Positions 52,887 to 64,000 of a stretch of 64,000 bases of DNA are shown here, piece by piece (the stretch's first letter is position 1; every line of letters begins with the position of its first letter). Source of the DNA: Lycocorax pyrrhopterus obiensis (taxonomy: Eukaryota; Chordata; Aves; Passeriformes; Paradisaeidae); assembly GCA_014706295.1 (NCBI GenBank), contig JACSVZ010000024.1, positions 5,629,969-5,693,968 of the forward strand, given 5' to 3'. The notes below the pieces were generated by a model. It ran no database searches, was not told the DNA's origin, and saw only the letters and a list, made by a program, of their open reading frames with translations. A program made the translations under genes and the position numbers.

Positions 52887-53086
52887 CTGCTGCTCCCCGT
52901 TGCGGTGCCGGCTGCATCCCGGGGAAATGCCTGTGGTGCCTCCCTTTCATCTCCTGCCTGGCAGCAGATTAAAATTTCATCACTTCAGCGCTGGAGAAGG
53001 TGCAGGGGAGGAGCAGGAGCCCCGGGATGGAAAGGGGGGGTTCAGCCTGCACTGAGCTTGGGGGACCCCCCAAATCCAGTCCTGGA

Positions 53087-53347
53087 TGGAGCAGGATTTG
53101 GGCACAGCCATGCAGGGATAGCTGGGCTCTTTGGAGCAGGATTTGGGCACAGCCCTGCAGGGGTGGCTGGGCTGGTTGGAGCAGGATTTGGGCACAGCCA
53201 TGCAGGAGTGGCTGGGCTGGATGGAGCAGGATTTGGGCACAGCCATGCAGGAGTGGCTGGGCTGGATGGAGCAGGATTTGGGCACAGCCCTGCAGGGGTG
53301 GCTGGGCTCTTTGGAGCAGGATTTGGGCATAGCCATGCAGGGGGGTG
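53087..53347. repeat. 45-bp minisatellite, almost six copies
   Basis: Units begin GGAGCAGGATTTGGGCACAG and differ mainly at the end (TCTTT, TGGTT or TGGAT). As a multiple of three it leaves frames open, for example the 15-residue GAGFGHSHAGVAGLD on the + strand. I take it as non-coding. Confidence 0.93.
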
Positions 53348-54837
53348 GCTCCAGGCCGGGAGCTGCTTCCCCTGGGCCTTCCCTTGCCCAAACACGAGGC
53401 TGAGCAGGAGACACCGCCGGGCTCAGGCTCCTGACGGCGCTTCCTCCGTGGCCTGCACACCTGGGGCAGCATCACAAACCCCGAGTTCATGCCAGTGACG
53501 CCAGAACAGCTCCAGGAACACAAAGCCCAGGTCCCAGCAGGATGTGCCTCCACGCCAGCGGCAGCAGGAGCGCTTCCCTGTCTCCGCAGAGGGAATTCCA
53601 AGTCCCCCGGCAGCGAGATGGAGGGATTGGCTCACAAAAGCAGGGACTCGCTGCCTGGCTGGACCCCATCCTGTGCCGGCAGGGAGCCGAGGCTGGGCCC
53701 CAGCACGTGGGACGGGCAGTGTTTTGCCCCAGTGGCTCCTGGCAGATGTGACAAGGCTGGTCCCTGTCATCCCACTGCCTCCCAGGCTCCCACAGGAGGG
53801 TTTCTGATGTGTCCTGGTATTTTTCCAGAGGCTGCACACAGCTAACACCACAATTCCTTGGTTTTTTTCCCCTTCCCCCTTTCCGAATAAAGGAGGAACG
53901 TTGCTCTTTTCCAACCCCATGGCATCTGCCACGCTCAGCAGGTGCCCTGGGATGTCACCAATGCACTGAGGTCCCCTCCAGGGACAGGGTCCTGGCTGTC
54001 CCTGGGTCCCTGTGCTTGTCCTTTCCCTGTCCCCTCTCCTTTCCCACCACTGGGCAAGGCCTTTTGGGGTGTCCTGGTCCCCCTGGTCCCCTCCGGGCTC
54101 CCCGTGCAGTGCGGAGCCTCCTCCACCTCCCCAGCCCATCGCTATTCAAGTCACACCACGCCCATCACGCGTCCCCCGTCTGCCAATTAAGCCACAGCTC
54201 TAATTACGCACTCAGGCTCCGCAGACGCTCCTCTTCCCTCTCCCAGCACCAGACGGACACCTGGGAGGCCGCCAGCTGTCCCACTGCTCACACCCAGCCC
54301 CGTCCTGTCCCACCTCACCCTCACCGGGCTGGGCTGTGGCAGGAGCCCAGCACCGAGCCCTGTGACACCAAAAATTTGTCCCTAAATCAGCGCTGTGGCG
54401 TGGGGCCATCGTGAGGGTCCTCCTGCGCAGCCCACGAGGGAAATGGGTGCGTGCAGAGATGCTCTGGGTGTCCCCCGAGAGAGGGGACAGTCCCAGCCCC
54501 GGGGGATCACGGTGGAACTGAGGGATGTTGGCAGATCTGGGGGATCCGGGTGTAACCGCGCCCCTGGAGCGGCTCGGCCACCCCCATCCCTCACCTGCAC
54601 CTCCCTGGGGCACCCCAAACCCTCGGGGGGACGGTTCTGCACCCATCACAGACCCCACCGGCAGCTCCTCACCTGTGTGGGCACCCTCGGGAAGCTTCTC
54701 TGGGGTCTTGGTCCTCCCCAGCTCCTGGTGCTGGGTGTGGGGTCGTGCCTGGGGGGTGCTGGGCAGGGGGAGATGGGCGGGAGGCTGGGGGGTGCACGGG
54801 GTGCTGAGTGCCATCCTTGGAGGTGCTGAGGGTGATG

Positions 54838-54965
54838 TGGGGTGCAGGGGGTGCAGGATACAGGGAATGCGGGGGATGCAGGGTGTGGAACGAGCAGGGG
54901 GTTCAGGAGGTGCAGGGAGTGCGGGATACAGGGGGTACAGGGGGCACAGGGGGTTCAGGAGGTGC
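54838..54965. repeat. Degenerate GGGGTGCAGG-type minisatellite
   Basis: Short units built on GGGTGCAGGATACAGGG, GGGTTCAGGAGGTGC and similar are repeated about ten times with drift. Confidence 0.7.
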
Positions 54966-56099
54966 GGGGAGCCCCCGCATCCCGGCGCTGCCGAAAGCCG
55001 CTGCTGCCACCTGCCGACTCCGCTCCCGGTCCGGCCCCGCCGAGCGTCGGGGGAGGATTGGGGGGCACAGCCGGGACCCCCCAACATCCCCCCGGCGCCC
55101 CTGGTACAGGATCCGCACCTCGGCCCCGCGCCCAGGCGCGTCCCGGGGGTTCTGCCGCAGGGGGCTGGGAGCAGCCGGGGTTGGTCAGGAGGGGACTGGG
55201 GTCCCCCCGCTCGGAGCCCCCCGGCTCGGAGCCCCCCGGCCAGGCCCCCCCGGCCCCGCTGTCCCGGCTGCCGCTGCCCTGCCGCGTCCCCGAGGGTCCC
55301 TCGGTCACCCCATGAGATGAGGGGAGACGCCACGAGAGGGAGCCCGGGGCCCGCGCGTGGCCGTGGCACTGGTGGCACTGGGGACAGTGGTGGCACTGGT
55401 GGCAGTGGCGATGGCGTTTAACCCCTCCGTTCCTTGAGGAGGGCGGGGGCACAAGGGACAAGGCTGGGTCCAGACCCCTCTGGGCCCCCTCCCAGCTCCA
55501 GACCCCCCCGGTCTCACCCATTTCTGCATCAGCGTGGCCATGACCTTCCCGGGATGGCAGTGTCACCTCCACCGCCCTCAGTCTCCAGGCTGGGACACAA
55601 CAGGGACGAGCTGCAGCCCCCCAACATCCCTGGGCATGTCCTGGCCCCCCCAGCAGAGCCCAGCTGGGGTCCCAAACTGGGAGAACTGGGGCAGAGCCTG
55701 GCCGGGGGAGCCTGTGACCCTCTGGGCACGGTGACAAACTGTCCCCACGGCAGGGAAACCCTTCAGGGTCTGGCACCTCTGTCAGGGGAATGGCAGAGAA
55801 AACTGGGCCCCAGCACCAGCAGAGCCACCCCCAGGGCTGGGGACACGCCTGTGCCCGAACCGCCCCAAACCGCGTCCCAGCGCCGTGGCACGGCCTCGGG
55901 GCACACGTGTCCGGGTGCCAGCGCCCCACGGCGACCGGCACGGTGTCCCCAGGAGCCCCGACCTTGGCCGGCTGGGCGAGGTGAGCGGGACGTGCTGCAG
56001 GGCGGCACCGCGGGCACCGCACGTGGGGACACGGGGACGTGGGATGGAGCCGCTCCGTTATGAAATGTTATGAAACGTCCCCGCATCCCCGCGGTGCTC

Positions 56100-56260
56100 A
56101 GGCAAGATTTAGCGAGAGAGTGGCTCCTGATCCAGATGAGATCGGGCATCACAAAGGGCTTTGTATTCCAGGAAGCCTATTAGAGGTTTAAATTATACAA
56201 ATGGGCTTTTTACCAAAGATCCTCATTATCTGGGTATTTGCTTTTAATCCCCGGCTATTC
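56100..56260. promoter_or_regulatory. AT-rich island, candidate enhancer
   Basis: A sharp AT-rich block in GC-rich DNA. It includes CACAAAGGGCTTTGTATTCC, TTTAAATTATACAAATGGGC and ATCCTCATTATCTGGG. The edges are crisp and no repeat family is recognised. Regulatory function is inference only. Confidence 0.35.
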
Positions 56261-58029
56261 CCTGCCCCACCCTGCCCCGCTCACCTTCCCCGTGTCCTCC
56301 GCGGGGCCTGGGCGTGGGGACAGGGACACGCTCTGGGGTCAGCGTGGGGCAGCGGGGAGGGCTCTGTGGGGTATTGAGGGCACCCTGGTACAACGAGCCC
56401 CTCTTGCTTTGCCCTTTCCCCTCCCAGTTTGTCCCAGTGTCCCAGCAGGTTTTAGGGATGGTGCCTGCTGGCAAACCCCCCTGGACACACCCTCAGCCAC
56501 CCTGGGCACACCTGGGCTCCTTCTGTGCCACCCTGGCTGTGTGGGCACCCACGAGGATGCTCCCGCGGGCACTTGGGGCCGGTGAGGGCGGCGAGGCTGA
56601 TGCTGGACCCCAAATCACCGAGCTCTGGGCACCCTGAGCACCATCGACCCCATCGGCTTGGGGACCCCAGCCAGGGCCACGCCGAGGCCGTCACGCACCG
56701 CCCGGGATGCTCAGAGGTGTGTGCGGAGCCCTGCACCCCTGTCCTGGGGCGCGGGGACACGGCGGTGTCCCCTCCCGGGGTGTCCCCTCCCGGGGTGTCC
56801 CCTGCCACCCCACCCCGCCCTGCTCTGCTGCAGCGGAACCTCGGGGGCTTCACGGCTGCTATGGCAACGCAGGAAATTCCCATAGAAATCCCCGCGGGCA
56901 GGAGGAGGAGGAGGAGGAACGGGAGGAAAACGAGGGGGAACTCCCAGGCGGGCATCACCAGCACCCCACGTCTGTGCCCAGCAGCTTTGGGAAGGTGCCA
57001 CCGCGGCGCTTGTGGCTATTTCAGCACCCTCCTGGCAGCACCGCGGGGCCAGCGGGACCCGCCCGGGCCAACCCTGCCTGCCCTGGCACCCCCAGGAGAT
57101 GGTCCAGCTTCCCAGGACATCCTGATCCCTGGGAGCATCCCTGGGTGCCCATCCCCGTGGCAAGGGGTGCTGGAGGGGGCTCCAGCCATACAAACACAAC
57201 GTTTTGGGGTGGAGGGGGTGGGATCCAGGCAGGATGAGCTGGGGGGTGTTTGCCCCCGGTGCCAAGGACCCTGTGAGCCACGGGGGGTTTGATGTCCCTG
57301 CCCGTGCCCCCCTCACGGGCATTATCCTCCCTCTCCCTCCCGCAATCCCTTCCAGCGCGGGGATTAGGTGGGTTTAGGGTCGGGTTGGAGTCGGAAATGG
57401 GATGCTTTCAAATCAGCCTGCGTCAGTCGTGCCTCTGCCACTCATGCCCGGGGGGATTAAAATAGATATGAAGATTATCGGAGGGGAGGCGGCACCCCCA
57501 CCTTGGGGGCCCCCACTCTCCCCCAGCCCCGGCACTGCTGCCTGTGGGGTGCTCAGCTCCAGCCCTCCAGGACGCCTTCCCAAAGGCACAAATCTCCCTT
57601 TTCCTCACCTTTCTGCCCAAATCCCATCCCATCCCCCATTCCAAACCTCTTTCTTAAACGGGAGAGGAGGAAACACTGCTGCAGCAGCTCCCATCACCAG
57701 TTCCTGTGCTTCCAGCCCAATCCCATTCCCAAAATGCTCCACTGGGCTTGACACCAGCACAGAAATCCCCTACCTGGACCCCAGGGAGGGTTCCCAGGTT
57801 TATTAGGAATTGCTCATTCCTGTGGTGTGTCAAAGTCCCTGTGCTCCTCAGGTCCTGTTCTCAACCTCTGTTTGGTCAAGAGCAGCCCACCGGTGTTCCA
57901 AAACCTCTGGATTTCGGATGCTTTGCCAGGACTGGTCCCTGCCTCCTGCCCTGCTTCAGGCTGCAGTTTTAGGCCTGGAAATGCCAGGTCTCCCTGAGTG
58001 GGTGCCTGAAGCCCCTCGGCCTCACTGAT

Positions 58030-58165
58030 CGTGGACTGGTTTGGGTTGGAAGGGACCTTAAGGATCACCCAGTGCCACCCCTGGGTGGCAGGGACACCTC
58101 CCACTGTCCCACCTTGCTCCAAGCCTTGTCCAACCTGGCTTTGGACACTTCCAGGGATGGAGCAG
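58030..58165 (-). mobile_element. CR1 LINE 3' fragment
   Basis: GACTGGTTTGGGTTGGAAGG, then GACCTTAAGGATCACCCAGT and TTGGACACTTCCAGGGATGG. Reverse orientation. Confidence 0.87.
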
Positions 58166-58625
58166 CCACAGTTTTTAATGCCCAGCAGATTTTGGGGTGA
58201 ATTAGCCCCACGCTGGGTCCTTCCCCCCAGCTCCCCATGCTGGAGCAGCCACCCCAGCGTGTTCCTCTTCCCCTGGAGCAGCGGTGGGGCCGTGATTTAA
58301 TCACTTGATGCATTTTGGGTTGTGTAATTCCAAGGAGAGTGGCTCTTGCTCCCATCTGCCCCTGCCATCTGCTCCCCACGGCCATCCCGGGCGCTGCAGG
58401 GACCCTGGAAAACCTGCTGGGAATGGCACCTCCTTATGGAGAGCATCTGTCTGCCCCGGAGTCTTTTCCCAGCGCTCCAAAAGCCGCTTTGCTCCTTGCT
58501 GGAATGACTGGGGATGCTTTGCTGCCCTCAGACGAGTCCTGGGGACACCAAACCCAAAATGTCCCTTTCCAGCCCCAAAACGCCTGGCTTGGCACCTTCT
58601 TGGGCCAGCAGAGACAGCGTGTCCC

Positions 58626-58868
58626 TGTGCTCCCAGTGCTCCCAGTGCTCCCAGTGCCCCAAGACCTCCCAGTGTTTCCAGTCCTCCCAGTGCCCAAAGA
58701 TCTCCCAGTCCACCCAGTGCTCCCAGTGTTCCCAGTGCCTGAAAACCTCCCAGTGTTCCCAGTGCTCCCATTAACACCAAAATCTCTGTCCTCCCAATGT
58801 CCCCAACGCCCCAAGACCTCCCAGTGTTCCCAGTGTTCCCATTCCCCAGGCCCTCCCAGTGCTCCCAG
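58626..58868. repeat. CCCAGTGCT-type 9-bp minisatellite
   Basis: The unit CCCAGTGCT and variants (CCCAGTGTT, CCCAAGACCT) recur over 240 bases just before the HPCA CpG island. Confidence 0.88.
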
Positions 58869-58899
58869 AACGCCCCCAGCCCTTTCCAATCCCCCCTCT

Positions 58900-59350
58900 C
58901 TCCCCAGACCCTTCTCCGGGGGGCCCAGGGGCTGCACCCCGAGCTCTCCTCCGTGGGGCAATGTCCGGGGCGGGTGGGGGTCCCGGGGGATGCTCGGGTG
59001 GTGCCCCCGGTGCCGGTGCCCCCCCGCCGCCCGGCGCTGCAGCGGGAGCTCCCGGGCTGCGGTGGCGGCGGCGGCGGCGACAGCGGCGGTCTCCGGGCAG
59101 GTAGGAGGTGGCGAGGACAAGAGGCCCGGGGTGGGGGGGACACGCACAAACACGGCCGGGGGGCACTGAGGAAGCGGAGAGCCCCGGGGCACCGGCACGG
59201 ACCCAGCCCCGGGCACGTCCGTCCCCGCCGGCGGCTGCGGAGCCGCCCCCGCCCCGCCGCATCGTCCGGGGCTGCTCGGTGTCCCCCGCGGTCCCCGACG
59301 CTTCTTTCGGGGGTGCCCGGTGATGGCTCTCCACGGGAGGGGAGGGACCC
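58900..59350 (+). promoter_or_regulatory. HPCA: CpG island and non-coding first exon of HPCA
   Basis: CG-dense sequence with a (CGG)n-like run at 59059-59090. It ends at a good donor GGGCAG/GTAGGA at 59100/59101. This would splice to the acceptor CCCCTCCTGTAG at 60573, about 60 bases before the ATG. The exon's start is not defined. Confidence 0.6.
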
Positions 59351-60573
59351 TCCCCGGGGTGCGTCCCCGGCAGTCCCTCTCTGTCCGAGGGTGTCCGGTT
59401 TGGGGGGAATCCCCTGTAGCCCCCCCGCCCCGGGAGAGGATTCCCTGGGGGTCCCCAACCGCCCTTCCGGAGGTGTCTGCCTTGGGGGGGGGGTCATTGC
59501 AGAGCCCTCTCGGGGTGCTGAGCCCCCCACGGGTTCCCTCCCCAGCGGCGGGAGCTGCCCCGGGCAGTGGGGAGGGGTCTCAGACCCCGGGCATTGGGGG
59601 TGGGGGTCGTGCCAGCCCTGGGGGGACAAAACTGGGGACCCCTGAGTGGGGTGGGGACACGCAGATCCTTCCTCGGGCTGCTGGAGCCGTGGTGGGGGCT
59701 CGTGGGGAGACTCTGAGTGGTCCCATCCCCCGGTAAATGGGGGGGTTCAGCCCTACCTGGCTGCTCCTCCTGGGGGGTCCCGTTTGCCCTGTGATCCAAA
59801 GGAATCTTTGGGGATTTTGGGGGCGCTGGGACCTCTCCCTACCCTGGACGAGGCAGCTCCAGGCACTGAAGCCCCCACTGCACCCCTGAATCCCCCCGAG
59901 CCCCTCCTCTCCCACGGAGGGGTCACGACACAGCCGAGGGGGCACCCAGGGCAGTGCCAGTGGCTCAGGGTCACCACGGAGCCCCCAGGGTGGGGACCTG
60001 AGGTGCGTGCCCGGCTGTGGGACACCCTCCCCGCCCTCCTCCCGACCCCCCTGCGCTCCTCGGGGCTGGCCCTGCTGGGATGGGGTGCGCTGGGTCCCCG
60101 CGGGCTGTGGGCACCCCGGGGCGGGGAGAGAGCCCCGAGCGGGGACCTGCCACCCCCAGCCTTCCCCGGGGCTCCAGCGACCGCCGGAGGCATCAAATAT
60201 TAACGGAGGCAGCGGAGGAGCTGAAAATAACCCTCCTCCGAGGGATCTGACCCAGATCCGGCCAGCCCCAAAGCTGGGCTGGACCCAGAACCGCAGGCAA
60301 AGCTCCGCCGGGGCCGAATCCGGCCCCGTCCCCTCCTCGGGGCTGCTCTGCCCTGCTGATCCCACCTATATATCACCTATATATTATGCAAATGAGCTAT
60401 AAGGGCTTATTACGCAAACAGGAGGGGGCTGGCGCTGCCCGGCGCTGGGTGGTCCCCGGGGCTGGCCCCGACGGCTCAGAGCGGCCAGCGGGGATGGAGG
60501 GAGCAGCATCGGCGTCCGGCCGGGTGTCCGGGGGCTGCCAGGGAGTGCTGCCCCGTCCCTCTCCCCTCCTGTA
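59101..60573 (+). other. HPCA: HPCA 5' intron
   Basis: GC-rich, with no supported exon. Near its end an AT-rich patch at 60364-60400 contains tandem TATATA and an ATGCAAAT octamer. Confidence 0.5.
60364..60400 (+). promoter_or_regulatory. HPCA: TATATA plus octamer patch before the HPCA coding exon
   Basis: CCTATATATCACCTATATAT is followed by ATGCAAAT (60386-60393), a perfect POU octamer, 240 bases before the ATG. It could be a neuronal POU-factor enhancer or an alternative promoter. This is inference. Confidence 0.4.
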
Positions 60574-60633
60574 GCGCAGAGGGACCCCCCGAGCCCGGCC
60601 AGGCCCCCGGCCCTGCAGCGCTGTCCCAGCGGG

Positions 60634-61871
<1,238 letters not shown>

Positions 61872-62336
61872 GCCCCGCGGACCCCCGCAGCCCCCCCTGC
61901 CACCCCCAACCCTGCACACGGCCACTGTCCCTTGCCCGGTCCCTGCGGTCCCCGCTGTGCCCCCACAGCCCCCTGTGGGATGAGAGCTGAAGCCCAGCTG
62001 GGTGAGGGGAGCCCAGGGGACAGTCCCCATCCCGGGGGGGCTCCTGCACTGGCTTGACTGGTGGGAGGATGGAGGCAGGGTCAGCCCTGAGTGAGGACAG
62101 TGTCCCCCCCCCAGCACCGGGGCTTGGAGCAGGGGACAACCCAGCCTGGCGGCCAAGTCACCGCTGCATCTCCAGCAGGTGCGGGGACACGGCCCAGGGG
62201 ACAAAAATCCGGTGGTTGGGGGGTCCCCAGAATCTCCCTCCCGCATGAAAACACTGCCATGGGCATGGCCGGGTCAGCCCCTTCCCCATGGCCGGCGCAG
62301 GGGGGTGGGGCCGCGGCGGGGCCGCACTTCTGGGCT

Positions 62337-62342
62337 TTTAAT
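62337..62342 (-). terminator. TMEM54: TMEM54 poly(A) signal, ATTAAA
   Basis: ATTAAA on the minus strand lies 285 bases past the inferred TMEM54 stop and eight bases from the HPCA AATAAA on the other strand. Confidence 0.5.
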
Positions 62343-62350
62343 ACCTGCAG

Positions 62351-62356
62351 AATAAA
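62351..62356 (+). terminator. HPCA: HPCA poly(A) signal
   Basis: AATAAA 480 bases after the stop codon, followed by GT-rich sequence (GTTCGTGTCAGTG). The 3'UTR is therefore 61872 to about 62375. Confidence 0.85.
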
Positions 62357-62627
62357 GTTCGTGTCAGTGCAGTCCGTGCTGGGGAAGGGGCCGTGGAACC
62401 CCCGGGGAAAGTTCCTCCCTGCAGGGTCAGGGTCCAGCCCAGTTTCCTCCCTCGCTGCAGCCCCAGGTGACCCAAAGCCATGGGATGGGCTTGTGTTCCA
62501 GGGGTTGTGTCCACACAACAGCCGGGCTGGGAGGCAGCCGAGTCCTGTTGTGGGGCTGTTCCGGTGCTGGGATGGGGCAGGAACGGCCAGGACACATCCA
62601 CAGGGTCATTTATCCCTCAGGCCCTGC

Positions 62628-64000
62628 TCAGAGCCGGGCAATTTCCACACTGTCCAGTCTCAGCAAGCCCAGGCACTGCCCGGGGCTGGGGCTCTCCACA
62701 GGAGCTGCCTGCAAGGAGACCTGGAAGCCGGAGAGGATGATGAGAATGGGACCAGAGGGATGGAAGCCTTGGATACACAAGTCTTACCCCTGAGCCCAGC
62801 CAGGTCTGTCCCAGCCCTGCAGGGCAGGGGTTGGAGCTGAGCCCCGGAATCAGGAATCACCTTCCTCTGGAGCGTCCCACGGCAGCAGCGGCCGAGGCGG
62901 AGGAGGTCGAGGGTGAGCAGGAGGCAGCGGATGCTGAAGAAGATCTCCATGGCCTCGAGCAGGAGGGACATGGCCCAGAGGGACAGCGTGGAGCTCTGGG
63001 AGACAGGGGGACATCAGCTCCCTGCACATCCTCCCCATCCCATCCCATCCCATCCCATCCCATCCCATCCCATCCCATCCCATCCCATCCCATCCCATCC
63101 CATCCCATCCCCAACCCACGGGGAACTCACGTAGACACGCGTGGGGTCGAAGGGGCACTCGCGGGACACCGGGGCGAGGGCGATGTCGGCGATGGAGCAG
63201 GGGGCCAGCAGCACCCGGCCCTGGTTGCCCAGGGTCAGCCCGATGGCCACGAGCAGCCCCAGCAGGCAGCACAGGCAGCACAGGCTGCTGCAGGCGCTCA
63301 GGGCGAGCAGCGCCCATTTCTGCAGCAGGGAGAGGAGAGGCAGCGCGGGGACGTGGGGAGGTTCCCTCCCCAGGATGGACCCCATAGAGGGGCTGTGGGG
63401 CTGTGGGGGCTCTCTGGGGGGGCTGCAGCCCCCTGGGTGCTGGGAGAGGGGCTGGGGATGCTTACGAGGGCAGCAGGGCCGAGGTAACGGGACAGCAGCA
63501 GGGCAGAGACTCCACAGGAGATGGTCTGGGAGGAAGCACAGGGAGGTCAGCGAGGAGCAGCACCTGCCCCAGGGACGCCGCTCCCATTTCCCGGCTGGAA
63601 TTGTCCCTGGAAGCTCATCCAGGGGGCAGTGCTTCATCTCTCCCAGCCTCACCAGTAACAAATCCCTGAGCGTTTAATTCCCTGGGTTTGCGCTGGAAAG
63701 GCTTGTTCGGAGCAGGGAAGGGGAGACGGAGCAGCGTCCATCCCGCATCCCATCTCCTTCCCACCCTGCAATCCCAACCCATCCCTCCCTCATCCCAACC
63801 CCTCCCCACATCCCCCCCGCGAGTCCCCAGCCCCGCTCCCAGCGGTACCAGCAGTGCAGCGATGACAGAGGCGGTGTTGGTGACACCGTAGTGCAGGGAG
63901 GTGGCGTCCCGGGCAGTGACCACGAAGCGCAGGACGGTGCCGTGGACGAGGGCCCCGGTGATGAAGTTGAGGTGCCCGACGATGAGGAGGATGAGCCCCG
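62628..64000 (-). CDS. TMEM54: Transmembrane protein 54, partial at window end
   Basis: A four-helix membrane protein. Exons on the minus strand: 63849 to beyond 64000, 63466-63525, 63131-63319, 62861-62995 and a tentative last exon 62628-62720. The first coding exon or exons lie outside the window. Helices are GLILLIVGHLNFITGALVHG, then SVIAALL continuing into CGVSALLLSRYL across a splice, then WALLALSACSSLCCLCCLLG, and LWAMSLLLEAMEIFFSIRCL. The loop motif CPFDPTRVY matches human CPFDPTRIY. Helix 3 is rich in cysteine. The proposed last exon (VSLQAAPVES...EIARL) has correct splicing and phase, but I cannot match it to the human tail, so that part is uncertain. Function is poorly known in any species. 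Confidence 0.85.
63036..63111. repeat. (CATCC)n pentanucleotide microsatellite
   Basis: About fifteen perfect units. It sits in a short TMEM54 intron (62996-63130), only about 20 bases from the exon donor at 63130. Confidence 0.97.
63526..63848 (-). other. TMEM54: TMEM54 intron
   Basis: A 323-base intron between the exons completing helix 2. It starts GTACCG and ends TCCCAG. It has C-rich runs and nothing else recognisable. Confidence 0.75.

Larger units (their letters stand above)
52061..58900. other. Intergenic region between the divergent FNDC5 and HPCA genes
   Basis: GC-rich with many minisatellites (52848-52886, 53087-53347, 54838-54965, 58626-58868) and a CR1 piece at 58030-58165. AT-rich islands near 54160-54215, 56100-56260 and 57455-57485 stand out and may be regulatory. 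No coding gene is supported. Confidence 0.55.

Noticed and set aside
52827..53498. GAGFGHSHAG repeat protein
   Set aside because: It is the translation of the 45-bp minisatellite and lacks splice or promoter context.
54212..56022. Long minus-strand frames near 54-56 kb
   Set aside because: They are composition artefacts through minisatellite sequence and match no known domain.
58301..59645. Open frames before HPCA, up to 442 residues
   Set aside because: They run through the CCCAGTGCT array and the CpG island. Repetitive translation only.

Overview
This is vertebrate nuclear DNA, almost certainly from a bird. The coding exons are short, spread over long introns, joined by GT-AG splice sites, and encode near-identical orthologues of mammalian proteins. 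At least nine fragments of the avian LINE CR1 are scattered through the window. The sequence is GC-rich and gene-dense, which suggests a microchromosome. Gene order matches human 1p35.1: NHSL3 (KIAA1522), YARS1, S100PBP, FNDC5, HPCA, TMEM54. No bacterial or viral system is present.

Layout. 1-17.8 kb: NHSL3 on the + strand, with two alternative coding first exons (2343 and 10000) feeding a shared exon 2 at 11488 and a 2.9-kb exon 6. 17.8-22.6 kb: YARS1 (cytoplasmic tyrosyl-tRNA synthetase) on the - strand, 13 coding exons, 527 codons, tail-to-tail with NHSL3. 22.57-22.80 kb: a bidirectional CpG-rich promoter with a duplicated CCAAT unit and a YY1-type initiator. 22.7-31.8 kb: S100PBP on the + strand. 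31.8-35.7 kb: intergenic. 35.7-51.7 kb: FNDC5 (irisin precursor) on the - strand, six coding exons, 220 codons. 52-58.9 kb: GC-rich intergenic DNA with several minisatellites. 58.9-62.4 kb: HPCA (hippocalcin) on the + strand, 193 codons. 62.3-64 kb: TMEM54 on the - strand, running off the window.

The genes are neighbours by synteny rather than partners in one pathway. I reconstructed the exons by hand from reading frames, splice consensus and phase. Summed lengths are in frame throughout and agree with the known protein sizes for YARS1 and HPCA.

The most interesting observation is in FNDC5. The intron after exon 3 appears to use a GC donor, and a consensus GT donor lies 10 bases downstream. 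Using that GT donor, or retaining the intron, ends the protein with the same four extra residues. The product would be a secreted, membrane-free ectodomain almost the size of irisin. FNDC5 here also ends in NIIEA rather than the mammalian SKI tripeptide, starts at a normal ATG, and carries a 20-copy 27-bp minisatellite in its fourth intron. Other observations are a possible in-frame upstream start for YARS1, poly(A) signals of HPCA and TMEM54 only a few bases apart, and candidate enhancers.
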